DNA of 64,000 bases from Symbiodinium natans. Taxonomy: Eukaryota > Sar > Dinophyceae > Suessiales > Symbiodiniaceae. Positions within the stretch are counted from its first letter, which is position 1, and every line of letters starts with the position of its first letter. The notes beneath the pieces were generated by a model. The model searched no databases, had not been told where the DNA came from, and was given only the letters and a program-made list of their open reading frames with translations. Shown piece after piece: positions 24,501 to 26,932 of the stretch. The position numbers and the translations under genes are program-made. The stretch spans positions 381,501 through 445,500 of the forward strand of contig CAJNDS010002286.1 of the NCBI GenBank assembly GCA_905221605.1, written 5' to 3'.

Positions 24501-25615
24501 GGTCTGTAAGAGGTTCGTTGAAAGTCATCGTCATGCATGGTGAAGTTTTCCCTTTCTCTAGTTCAATGGACAGCGTGGACGCATTGCATCCCTGCAGTGT
24601 GTTTGCGAGGCTGCTAGGCGGCACCATAACCCTAAACCCTAAACTTTAAGCCCGAAACCCTAAACCCCACACCCTAAACCCCAAACCCCAAACCCTAAAC
24701 CCTAAAACCCAGCCCCAAAGTGGCTTAAAGTCAGGGGCGAGCTTGGAAAACCCAGGTGAGCTCGACATGCAGCGAGAGGAGATAGCCGTCTGGGGCCAAG
24801 GATAAGCCGCGCTGCTTGGGGCTTTAGGGTTTAGGGTTTAGGGTTCAGGGTTCAGGGTTTTAGGACTTGGGGTTTAGGGTTTTAGGGGTTTTAAGGTTTA
24901 GGGTTTTAAGGTTTAGGGTTCAGGGTTTTAGGACTTGAGGTTTAGGGTTTTAGGGGTTTTCAGGTTTAGGGTTTATAGGGCCCAGAATTAGTCACAGGGA
25001 TACTAGGGTTTAGGGTGCACCTGCTGAGTGAGTCTGGTGGCAAGGGGTTGGGGTACTTAGGTGTTGGGGGACTGGGTAGGGCAGTCCTCGATTTCTGCGG
25101 TTTACAGTATGGGCCCTTGATTTGGGCCCGTACACGTAATGTACACCTTCTAGGTTCCTGTGGTTTTCCCCAAATAGAAGACGAGGGCCAGAAAAGATGG
25201 TCCATACTTCTAAACTTAGATGATTCATGACGTGAGCTCGCGGCTGGAGGTTTGGGTATCCTTTGGTGTGACCAGGACATTTCAGGTGGCTTTCCTCCGG
25301 ATGGTAAAAGGGTGTGGAGAGTGTTCGTGATGCTGGGTTTTGCAGATGGGGAGTTCGGTTCTCTAGGCGCCTACCCCCATGAACCCCCCTCCCTTAAGTA
25401 CCCTATAGTGAATGGAGCAGGCTTTTGCGGGTTTGCACGAAACTCAATCCCACCAAGCTCTCAGCGTTCGAAGCCCCAATAAACATTAGGGCTCATCATG
25501 CTACAGGTAGGGTGTAGGGATTAGGGCTTCAGGGTTTTGGGGTTTTGGGGCTGAGTCTCTTTGCAGCAGCCTGGCCAAGTCGCTGACAAAGCAGCTCAAA
25601 GACTTCGAGGGCTGA
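510..25615 (+). CDS. CFAP57: CFAP57/WDR65-like ciliary WD40 and coiled-coil protein, 5'-partial, more than 40 exons
   Basis: CFAP57 is an axonemal protein with N-terminal WD40 propellers and a long C-terminal coiled coil; it is known to be needed for a subset of inner dynein arms in cilia and flagella. About 44 short exons read on the + strand and join in phase at most junctions. They follow the family order: WD40 blades (VYKTYTCEVVCNLRGH, YVAGSDKMLKE, FSTGDDGCLCIFD), a linker (GYADEILVTR), then coiled coil (EKHARDLQ, DADREIEELK, KEIKERDKTI, NQELEKFRF, VLDYKIRELK, ENVSLIREINDLRREI). The first blades lie left of the window. The stop is TGA at 25613-25615, though the last junction is uncertain. 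Donors are mostly GC, some GT, several GA; acceptors are AG, usually followed by G. No in-frame stop or frameshift was needed, so the gene looks intact. Identity is very probable; a few exon ends are approximate and a short exon may be missing near 11.1-13.3 kb. Confidence 0.88.
575..790 (+). repeat. Interstitial telomere-like array, TTTTAGGG octamer variant
   Basis: About 26 units, mostly TTTTAGGG or GCTTTAGGG, not the standard heptamer. It starts nine bases after the first WD40 exon. Homogenised octamer arrays recur at 49511 and 57362. Confidence 0.9.
1356..1426 (+). CDS. CFAP57: CFAP57-like exon: WD40 blade (VKAICWTTDD..DGAAYE)
   Basis: Reads VKAICWTTDDFRLVSTG then QDGAAY, the classic W-DD-LVS-G-DG-Y blade pattern. 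The acceptor is CACAG|G. A GC donor at 1427-1428 leaves two bases that make Glu with the next exon. Confidence 0.85.
1505..1558 (+). repeat. (CCA)n trinucleotide repeat
   Basis: Imperfect CCA/CAC triplets after a CTG run; lies in an intron, not in a coding frame. Confidence 0.85.
1645..1678 (+). CDS. CFAP57: CFAP57-like exon: YDILKEGRRVS
   Basis: Small exon placed by phase and by the expected YE-x-x-L-x-x-G-x-R pattern that follows the preceding blade. The acceptor is CCAAG|G; the likely donor is GA at 1679-1680. Less certain than its neighbours. Confidence 0.6.
2473..2503 (+). CDS. CFAP57: CFAP57-like exon: EWSQKGTVFT
   Basis: Matches the short E-C-x-x-K-x-x-x-Y segment expected here. The acceptor is TTCAG|G and a GC donor lies at 2504-2505. 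Phase agrees with both neighbours: one base left over completes Ser with the exon at 3150. Confidence 0.6.
2687..2787. mobile_element. Introner-like element, family C
   Basis: Inverted repeat: GCTTGAAGGCTCATGAGTAC on the left and its imperfect complement ending TATGAACCTCCAAGC on the right. Internal motifs are AAGTAGGGCTATAAGT and ACTTATAACCCTACTTAT. Same family at 3503, 33221, 42013 and 43611. Confidence 0.72.
2996..3124. mobile_element. Introner-like element, family F
   Basis: Imperfect inverted-repeat element: GGAGGGAGCTTAGGGG on the left, then an AT core, then GGGGAATAAGAT and GGCTCCCTCCTTAAACCCC on the right. Relatives lie at 38128, 63062 and 63767. It sits just before a WD40 exon. Confidence 0.65.
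3150..3232 (+). CDS. CFAP57: CFAP57-like exon: YNNPEATTQTTTLYVAGSDKMLKE
   Basis: The VAGSDKMLKE motif matches the conserved A-V-G-S-D-x-x-L-K-E of the family. The acceptor is CTCAG|G and the donor is GC at 3233-3234. An introner-like element (2996-3124) ends just upstream of the acceptor, and TTAGGG repeat follows. Confidence 0.82.
3503..3598. mobile_element. Introner-like element, family C
   Basis: Ends TTGGAGGTTCATGGGTAC and GTACCCATGAGCCTTCAA form an inverted repeat around a 55-bp core. A second family C copy in the same gene. Confidence 0.7.
3786..3838 (+). CDS. CFAP57: CFAP57-like exon: VQNSQLTNYVESNAVLG
   Basis: Starts in phase 0 directly after MLKE. A GT donor at 3839-3840 leaves CA, which the next exon completes as CAG (Gln). 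The following intron is only 120 bp and holds CCCTAAA alone. Confidence 0.75.
3959..4024 (+). CDS. CFAP57: CFAP57-like exon: LALAPAAKALVVGVAEHRG
   Basis: Matches the blade start I-S-x-x-x-x-x-I-F-V-G-T. The acceptor is CCAAG|G. The 3' end is uncertain: a GT donor at 4025-4026 fits the phase of the next exon, while a GC at 4015-4016 would give a shorter exon. Confidence 0.72.
4250..4320. mobile_element. Introner-like element fragment, family L (T-run/G-run)
   Basis: A long T run then a G run, then GTTTTCCCTTACGAAACCC. The same order occurs at 9275 and 56255, so it is a repeated element and not only a homopolymer. Confidence 0.45.
4783..4849 (+). CDS. CFAP57: CFAP57-like exon: GSLRSYNFPLTGDYVEYQ
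   Basis: Carries the well conserved G-x-x-R-x-Y-x-F-P-L-T-G-x-Y-x-E-Y-Q of CFAP57. The donor is GC at 4850-4851, and the junction restores EYQ-AHAAP. A long CCCTAAA array (4869-5021) starts 20 bases after the exon, an exception to the usual orientation. Confidence 0.85.
4869..5021 (-). repeat. Interstitial telomeric array (CCCTAAA)n
   Basis: Near-perfect CCCTAAA units with a few CCCTACA and CCCTCAA variants; lies just after the SYNFPL exon. Confidence 0.95.
5867..5919 (+). CDS. CFAP57: CFAP57-like exon: AHAAPVSRIRIAWDESAW
   Basis: Reads the conserved AH-x-x-P-V-x-R-I blade entry. The acceptor is TCCAG|G. A GC donor at 5920-5921 leaves TG, and the next exon adds G to make Trp. Confidence 0.85.
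6301..6440. repeat. (TATG)n and (TA)n microsatellite
   Basis: About 20 TATG/CATG units merging into TATACA and TA repeats, in the intron before the last WD40 exon. Confidence 0.95.
6683..6764 (+). CDS. CFAP57: CFAP57-like exon: LYLFSTGDDGCLCIFDLKK
   Basis: Last WD40 blade, with the family signature A/G-x-D/E-DGCL-x-x-W/F. The acceptor is CGAAG|G; the donor is GT at 6765-6766, inside a (GTGTGC)n stretch. Ends GGSKHEK. Confidence 0.88.
6921..6974 (+). CDS. CFAP57: CFAP57-like exon: DSSLGYADEILVTRQFLD
   Basis: The Y-A-D-E-I-L-V-T-R stretch is the conserved link between propeller and coiled coil. The acceptor is CACAG|G. Family alignment puts the end at LD, which implies a GA donor at 6975-6976; the open frame itself runs on to about 7000. 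Confidence 0.8.
7077..7200 (-). repeat. Interstitial telomeric array (CCCTAAA)n, about 17 units
   Basis: Essentially perfect heptamers ending nine bases before the exon at 7209, so it overlaps where the branch point and pyrimidine tract of that intron should be. Confidence 0.97.
7209..7244 (+). CDS. CFAP57: CFAP57-like exon: EKQAVLLDLERK
   Basis: Twelve-codon coiled-coil exon that gives FLD-EKQAVLLDLERK-VEEL at its junctions. The acceptor is CCAAG|G and the donor is GC at 7245-7246. A pure CCCTAAA array ends nine bases upstream. Confidence 0.8.
7441..7545. mobile_element. Introner-like element, family A
   Basis: 105-bp hairpin-forming element with ends GTTGGGATGTTCCCCCTTAT and GGGGGAACATCCCAAC. 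Copies at 22760, 50256 and 61669, with a worn one at 36764. It lies inside the intron between the exons at 7209 and 7808. Confidence 0.75.
7808..7867 (+). CDS. CFAP57: CFAP57-like exon: VEELDSRIAFQLRHRDGLHK
   Basis: The VEEL-x-x-x-x-x-x-QLR-x-x-D spacing is as in the family. The acceptor is GCAAG|G; the donor is GT at 7868-7869. Twenty codons, phase 0 on both sides. Confidence 0.88.
7879..8047 (+). repeat. Two (TTTAGGG)n arrays in one intron
   Basis: Arrays at 7879-7920 and 7999-8047, both in the exon-sense G-rich orientation, between the exons at 7808 and 8129. An intron lacking the usual C-rich end. Confidence 0.92.
8129..8159 (+). CDS. CFAP57: CFAP57-like exon: EKMAEMQEKY
   Basis: Coiled-coil exon with acceptor CGCAG|G and GC donor at 8160-8161. 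One base left over makes Ser with the exon at 8511, which recreates the family spacing from EK through VLR without a gap. Confidence 0.8.
8511..8545 (+). CDS. CFAP57: CFAP57-like exon: EEIETERRKFE
   Basis: Acceptor CACAG|G, GT donor at 8546-8547, phase-consistent on both sides. Charged heptad pattern. Confidence 0.78.
8781..8830 (+). repeat. Interstitial telomeric array (TTTAGGG)n, about 7 units
   Basis: Perfect heptamers in the intron before the VLREEK exon. Confidence 0.92.
8969..9007 (+). CDS. CFAP57: CFAP57-like exon: VLREEKAEAEMEN
   Basis: Corresponds to the conserved VLR-x-E-K. The acceptor is ACGAG|G and the donor is GC at 9008-9009. Confidence 0.82.
9270..9388. mobile_element. Introner-like element, family L
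   Basis: T run, G run, then TTGGGTTCCCTTAGAAGCCC, AAAGGGAAGGCC and ATTCCGAGGTTACT. The copy at 56255 shares TTGGGTTCCCTTA, AAAGGGCATCC and ATCCGAGGTT. Confidence 0.55.
9463..9510 (+). CDS. CFAP57: CFAP57-like exon: EEHIKNLEEKHARDLQ
   Basis: Matches E-H-I-x-x-L-x-x-K-x-x-R-x-L-Q. The acceptor is CCCAG|G. The donor is GA (GACCAG), the same hexamer as at 19131. Confidence 0.86.
9765..9818 (+). CDS. CFAP57: CFAP57-like exon: RQESFDQKMIVE
   Basis: The core DQKMIVE matches the family's N-Q-K-L-L-L-E. The GT donor at 9819-9820 is clear. The 5' end is uncertain: 9765 keeps phase 0, whereas the better looking acceptor CCGAG|G at 9784 would break phase. Confidence 0.72.
10313..10345 (+). CDS. CFAP57: CFAP57-like exon: DQRYKKLEKDL
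   Basis: Acceptor ACCAG|G, GC donor at 10346-10347. Aligns without a gap to the family between the preceding MIVE and the following EREKQEWE. Confidence 0.82.
10629..10745. mobile_element. Introner-like element, family B
   Basis: 117 bp with long terminal inverted repeats: CTGTTGGTCAGTAGGGAATG on the left, CCCTGCTGACCAACAG on the right. Core is CCCTATATAATCCCGTAAAG. It lies between the coiled-coil exons at 10313 and 10990. Confidence 0.78.
10990..11060 (+). CDS. CFAP57: CFAP57-like exon: EREKQEWETQHAALLAEHSQ
   Basis: Acceptor GTCAG|G. Two donors are possible: GT at 11050 (CAG|GTCATC), or GA at 11061. The latter keeps phase with the exon at 11852 and is preferred. Strong heptad character. 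Confidence 0.72.
11646..11762. mobile_element. Introner-like element, family E
   Basis: Left arm ATGGGCCCATAATCTGGTCC; the right end CCCATACTAAGGGACCAT is its imperfect complement. Related copies at 20883 and 21541. Confidence 0.6.
11852..11878 (+). CDS. CFAP57: CFAP57-like exon: KQDAEKIQ
   Basis: 27-bp micro-exon. The acceptor is GAAAG|G and the donor GT at 11879-11880. Left-over AG plus G from the next exon gives Arg. Confidence 0.68.
12161..12260 (-). repeat. Interstitial telomeric array (CCCTAAA)n, about 14 units
   Basis: Perfect heptamers following a G run, upstream of the exon at 12479. Confidence 0.95.
12348..12440. mobile_element. Introner-like element, family B, right arm truncated
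   Basis: CTGTTGGTTAGTAGGGAATG, then the ATCCCTTAAAGGGTACAT core, then a shortened right side GGGTACCTGCCTTCCC. Confidence 0.6.
12479..12518 (+). CDS. CFAP57: CFAP57-like exon: IIKEKEVAFKHHQ
   Basis: Acceptor TGCAG|G, likely GA donor at 12519-12520. Phase agrees on both sides. TTTAGGG starts about 10 bases after the donor. Confidence 0.72.
13051..13279 (-). repeat. Interstitial telomeric array (CCCTAAA)n, about 32 units
   Basis: Starts with CCCCAAA and CCCTAAG variants and turns into pure CCCTAAA; ends 14 bases before the DADREIEELK exon. Confidence 0.96.
13294..13352 (+). CDS. CFAP57: CFAP57-like exon: ETLAQLERDADREIEELKE
   Basis: D-x-D-R-E-I-x-x-L-K is a strong family motif. The acceptor is GGAAG|G. 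A GC donor at 13353-13354 leaves AT, and the next exon's G makes Met, giving ELKEM-YEQKL. Confidence 0.88.
13672..13710 (+). CDS. CFAP57: CFAP57-like exon: YEQKLAQEKDDK
   Basis: Matches K-Y-E-x-K-L-x-x-E-K. The acceptor is AACAG|G. GT at 13709 or GC at 13711 could be the donor; the GC choice keeps phase with the next exon. Confidence 0.82.
13970..14009 (+). CDS. CFAP57: CFAP57-like exon: LEQHANHVERLSQ
   Basis: Placed by phase and coiled-coil character only. The acceptor is GACAG, the donor GT at 14010-14011. Confidence 0.55.
14200..14225 (+). CDS. CFAP57: CFAP57-like exon: EAAVAFEL
   Basis: 26-bp micro-exon. The acceptor is CGAAG|G, the donor GT at 14226-14227. Its two spare bases plus G from the next exon make Arg (FELR-NTDM), matching the family's E-R-x-N-D-I. 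Confidence 0.6.
14775..14865 (+). CDS. CFAP57: CFAP57-like exon: NTDMMKKEEEVRKKAEESRK..KILGLMK
   Basis: Thirty codons of dense coiled coil ending KILGLMK, which aligns with D-I-x-G-L-K. The acceptor is ACAAG|G, the donor GC at 14866-14867. Confidence 0.82.
15312..15368 (+). CDS. CFAP57: CFAP57-like exon: DKDSNEKEIKERDKTIHDK
   Basis: REI-x-ERD-x-TI-x-DK is among the best conserved CFAP57 stretches. The acceptor is TGCCAG|G, the donor GC at 15369-15370. Confidence 0.9.
15862..15890 (+). CDS. CFAP57: CFAP57-like exon: EQRIFDLKK
   Basis: Matches E-K-R-I-Y-D-L-K-K. The acceptor is CCAAG|G. A GC donor at 15891-15892 leaves CA, completed to Gln at 16414. Confidence 0.88.
15957..16037 (+). repeat. 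Interstitial telomeric array (TTTAGGG)n, about 11 units
   Basis: Pure heptamers downstream of the EQRIFDLKK exon. Confidence 0.95.
16414..16441 (+). CDS. CFAP57: CFAP57-like exon: NQELEKFRF
   Basis: 28-bp micro-exon with a near-invariant family motif. The acceptor is CCAAG|G, the donor GC at 16442-16443; it continues in phase into VLDYKIREL. Confidence 0.9.
17133..17162 (+). CDS. CFAP57: CFAP57-like exon: VLDYKIRELK
   Basis: Ten codons, near-invariant motif. The acceptor is CCAAG|G, the donor GC at 17163-17164. Confidence 0.92.
17482..17535 (+). CDS. CFAP57: CFAP57-like exon: AQIDPKTADIASMKTQTQ
   Basis: Follows the family pattern Q-I-E-P-x-x-x-x-I-x-x-M-K. The acceptor is GGAAG|G, the donor GC at 17536-17537. 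Confidence 0.88.
18035..18183 (-). repeat. Interstitial telomeric array (CCCTAAA)n, about 20 units
   Basis: Pure heptamers ending 15 bases before the AMEDEL exon. Confidence 0.96.
18199..18237 (+). CDS. CFAP57: CFAP57-like exon: AMEDELNDYKRIS
   Basis: Matches E-M-E-x-E-L. The acceptor is GTCAG|G. The donor is uncertain: GC at 18238 keeps phase, but the frame stays open to about 18250. Confidence 0.82.
18917..18964 (+). CDS. CFAP57: CFAP57-like exon: ISQLQMKQRALQEERF
   Basis: Acceptor CTTCAG, GC donor at 18965-18966. Aligns with N-I-x-E-L-x-x-K-x-R-A. It has no telomeric repeat close by on either side. Confidence 0.8.
19111..19130 (+). CDS. CFAP57: CFAP57-like micro-exon: EIKAQK
   Basis: A 20-bp exon. 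The acceptor is GACAG|G, the donor GA (GACCAG) at 19131. The two spare bases plus G give Arg, restoring AQKR-KLRDDL in phase. Confidence 0.65.
19671..19735 (+). CDS. CFAP57: CFAP57-like exon: KLRDDLSLIKRFKLDLSDCH
   Basis: Matches R-D-L-x-x-L-x-K-R-F-K-x-D-L-x-x-C. The acceptor is TGCAG|G, the donor GC at 19736-19737. It is followed at once by a GGGGTTTTT variant array. Confidence 0.9.
19744..19870 (+). repeat. GGGGTTTTT nonamer array
   Basis: Nine or so head-to-tail GGGGTTTTT units, in appearance closer to ciliate-type G4T4 than to TTTAGGG, then back to TTTAGGG-like units. Directly after the RFKLDL exon. Confidence 0.88.
20800..20857 (+). CDS. CFAP57: CFAP57-like exon: LETISEPKALKESVTALY
   Basis: I-x-E-P-x-x-L-K-E is a strong family motif. 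The acceptor is CCCAG|G. A GC donor at 20858-20859 leaves AG for Arg. Confidence 0.9.
20883..20962. mobile_element. Introner-like element, family E
   Basis: ACCATGGGCCCTTAGTAATG facing CAGTAGGGGCCTATGTATGG, imperfect inverted repeat, 80 bp. It starts about 25 bases after the LETISEPK exon. Confidence 0.6.
21261..21336 (-). repeat. Interstitial telomeric array (CCCTAAA)n, about 11 units
   Basis: Pure heptamers about 60 bases before the KYVQ exon. Confidence 0.94.
21397..21462 (+). CDS. CFAP57: CFAP57-like exon: KYVQGGAKRQDLDTDMQKEY
   Basis: Joins as ALYR-KYVQ, matching the conserved K-Y-V-Q. The acceptor is CGCAG|G, the donor GC at 21463-21464. Confidence 0.9.
21541..21660. mobile_element. 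Introner-like element, family E, rearranged
   Basis: Begins GCCATGGGCCCTGAAGGTAG and contains GAGGGTCCCTTTTTGGGTAC and ACCCATACTGAGG. It has two nested palindromes, so it may be composite. Confidence 0.45.
22009..22072 (+). CDS. CFAP57: CFAP57-like exon: QRDYLEKSVDSLKRKLEKDS
   Basis: Matches Q-R-E-x-L-E-x-x-x-x-x-L-K. The acceptor sits in an (AG)n run just upstream; the donor is GC at 22073-22074. Confidence 0.9.
22760..22861. mobile_element. Introner-like element, family A
   Basis: CTTGGGATGTTCCCCCTTAT at the left end, GGGGGAACATCCCAAG at the right end; perfect over at least 16 bases of each arm, with ACTGTTAGTATAA beside the right arm as in other copies. Confidence 0.78.
22953..22985 (+). 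CDS. CFAP57: CFAP57-like exon: AHRIDNMRIMQ
   Basis: Matches H-R-x-D-x-x-R-I-M-Q. The acceptor is TCGAG|G, the donor GC at 22986-22987; it joins directly to ENVSLI. Confidence 0.92.
23100..23200. mobile_element. Introner-like element, family D
   Basis: Contains TTTAGGTTCAAGGTTCCCTT, AAAGTAACCAACCCCAAAAA and CTGGCTTCTGGGCTACTA. The same three blocks are at 30018 and 42290. Confidence 0.62.
23473..23592 (+). CDS. CFAP57: CFAP57-like exon: ENVSLIREINDLRREINNLK
   Basis: The longest exon (40 codons) and the clearest family match: Q-E-N-V-S-L-I-x-E-I-N-x-L-R-R-E. The acceptor is TGCAG|G; the donor is GT at 23593, written GTTTAG, so it coincides with a piece of telomeric heptamer. Confidence 0.95.
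23637..23711. repeat. (TA)n/(GA)n microsatellite
   Basis: TA runs around a short GAGAGA core, downstream of the ENVSLI exon. Confidence 0.9.
23820..23960. mobile_element. Introner-like element, family G, with internal tandem duplication
   Basis: Contains CTTGGGGTACTGAAACTCCT twice (offset 52 bp), then AAGAAGCAGCCAAAAACTTT and GGGTTCCAAGTTCAGTAT. A single-copy relative lies at 32160. Confidence 0.6.
23979..24036 (+). CDS. CFAP57: CFAP57-like exon: ELANMGQSIQTSKAADLER
   Basis: Acceptor AACAG|G. A GC donor at 24037-24038 leaves C, which with GT from 24756 gives Arg. Conservation is weak here, as expected near the C terminus. Confidence 0.72.
24081..24222 (+). repeat. Direct duplication of a 58-bp intron segment separated by TTTAGGG
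   Basis: GTGTGCTGATATGTTCATGC through CAGGCTGTGCAGGGTGTA occurs at 24081-24138 and again, with few changes, at 24164-24222. A short TTTAGGG array separates the copies, so the repeat unit includes telomeric DNA (period 83 bp). Confidence 0.85.
24756..24787 (+). CDS. CFAP57: CFAP57-like exon: ELDMQREEIA
   Basis: Resembles the family's late I-I-E-M-Q-R-x-E-I. The acceptor is CCCAG|G. The 3' end is not fixed: GT at 24788 is plausible but does not match the phase of the last exon. Confidence 0.62.
25567..25615 (+). CDS. CFAP57: CFAP57-like terminal exon: SLAKSLTKQLKDFEG-stop
   Basis: The acceptor is TTGCAG; the frame reads SLAKSLTKQLKDFEG then TGA at 25613-25615. Taken as the C terminus because no further family motif follows. 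The frame joining it to 24756 is not proven. Confidence 0.6.
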
Positions 25616-26893
25616 GCGGGCAAGTTCAATCAGACATAGCCTGACACAGAATGCACACTCTAGCACTTCTTCTACTCCATCTTTGAGCTTGCACTACCTG
25701 ATGACCGCCGATTGGTTTGGAGCTGAATCGGAAAGACTGCAAGTCTGCCCGAGGGGCAGTTCAGATTGTACACACACACATGCGCATGTACGCACGTAGA
25801 CTATGCATACATATACATGTCTGTAGTTGTATGTGCATGTGCGCTCAAGGATACAAGAATGCGCAGACAGAGCCGCCGGGCGCTTGACAGGTCTCACTAC
25901 CGAGTTGCTCGGCCCATGTTTCACCCAGACGTCAGCAGCATCGCAGATGAGGTGTACTTCTCAACCCTCAGCCCTAAACCCTAAGCCCTAAGCCCTAAAC
26001 CCTAAACCCTAAACCCTAAACCCCAAACCCTAACCCACCACGCGATCCCAGCTTCCTTCTCTGCCTGCTGCCTCATGACGGTGTGTCACACAAGTTGCCC
26101 CCTTGAACACCCGCCAGTCCTGGAATTCAGAGACAGACGGATGGATCGGCTCCTGCGTTTTTTCCTTAGAAGTTGGGGTTTAGGGTTTAGGGTTCAGGGT
26201 TTAGGGTTTAGGATTTAGGGTTTAGGGTAGAGTTAGCTTTTTAGGGCTCAGCAAGAAAGGGGTTTAGGGTTTAGGGTTAAGGCTTTAGGGAGTTTAGCGT
26301 CTGTTGGTGGAGCAGATCTCTTGTCTCAAGGGCTGCGGCGGAGGCAAACACGCGCCAACCGCCGGATAAAGACAGGGGCACGCCAGGGAGTGCTACACAA
26401 GTACTGTGCCTCAAGTCGTTAGAGTTTAATGAATGTTTCTGCTTGTTGCTGAAATAGTTACCCTCAAGTTGTGTGCTGGTTACCGTAAGCCCTGGAAAGC
26501 CGACTACGCTAGGGGCCCGACTTTCAAAGTCTTCGGGGGACCTCCAGCTTCACAGTCCTGCAACCTGTCATGCATGCTGCTAGCCTAGCAGTCCGTAGTC
26601 TGCCGCACCACGGAGATTTTGGTAGCTTAAACCCTAAACCCTAACACCTAAACCCCCCTGTCCAACCGAGCCTTGAACACGTGGCAAAGCCAGGTCTCTT
26701 CAAGGCCTAAACCCTAAACCCTAAACCCTAAACCCTAAACCCTAAACCCTAAACCCTAAACCCTAAACCCCCCTGCAAAGCCAGGTCTCTTCAAGGTGTA
26801 TAAAGGTGGCACACAACAGGCCTGGGAGGCCCGCTGTGAATTAGGGTTTAGGGTTTAGGGTTGAGGGTTGAGGGTTTAGGGTTGAAGTGCCAG
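25616..26893. other. Intergenic or intronic stretch without recognisable exon
   Basis: Holds short CCCTAAA arrays (25965-26035, 26632, 26702-26769), TTTAGGG arrays (26172-26270, 26842-26885) and unique sequence. I see no family motif; it probably separates the CFAP57-like gene from the next one. Confidence 0.6.
26702..26769 (-). repeat. Interstitial telomeric array (CCCTAAA)n
   Basis: About nine pure heptamers, flanked on both sides by the unique words GCAAAGCCAGGTCTCTTCAA (26685 and 26775), i.e. a direct repeat bracketing the array. Confidence 0.9.
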
Positions 26894-26932
26894 GCAGAAG
26901 CCGAGGAGTTGAGTGAAGAGAGCTGGCAGAAG
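26894..26932 (+). CDS. Exon candidate AEAEELSEESWQK
   Basis: Acceptor GCCAG|G, open acidic reading, TTTAGGG-type repeat right after. Not recognised. Confidence 0.4.
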
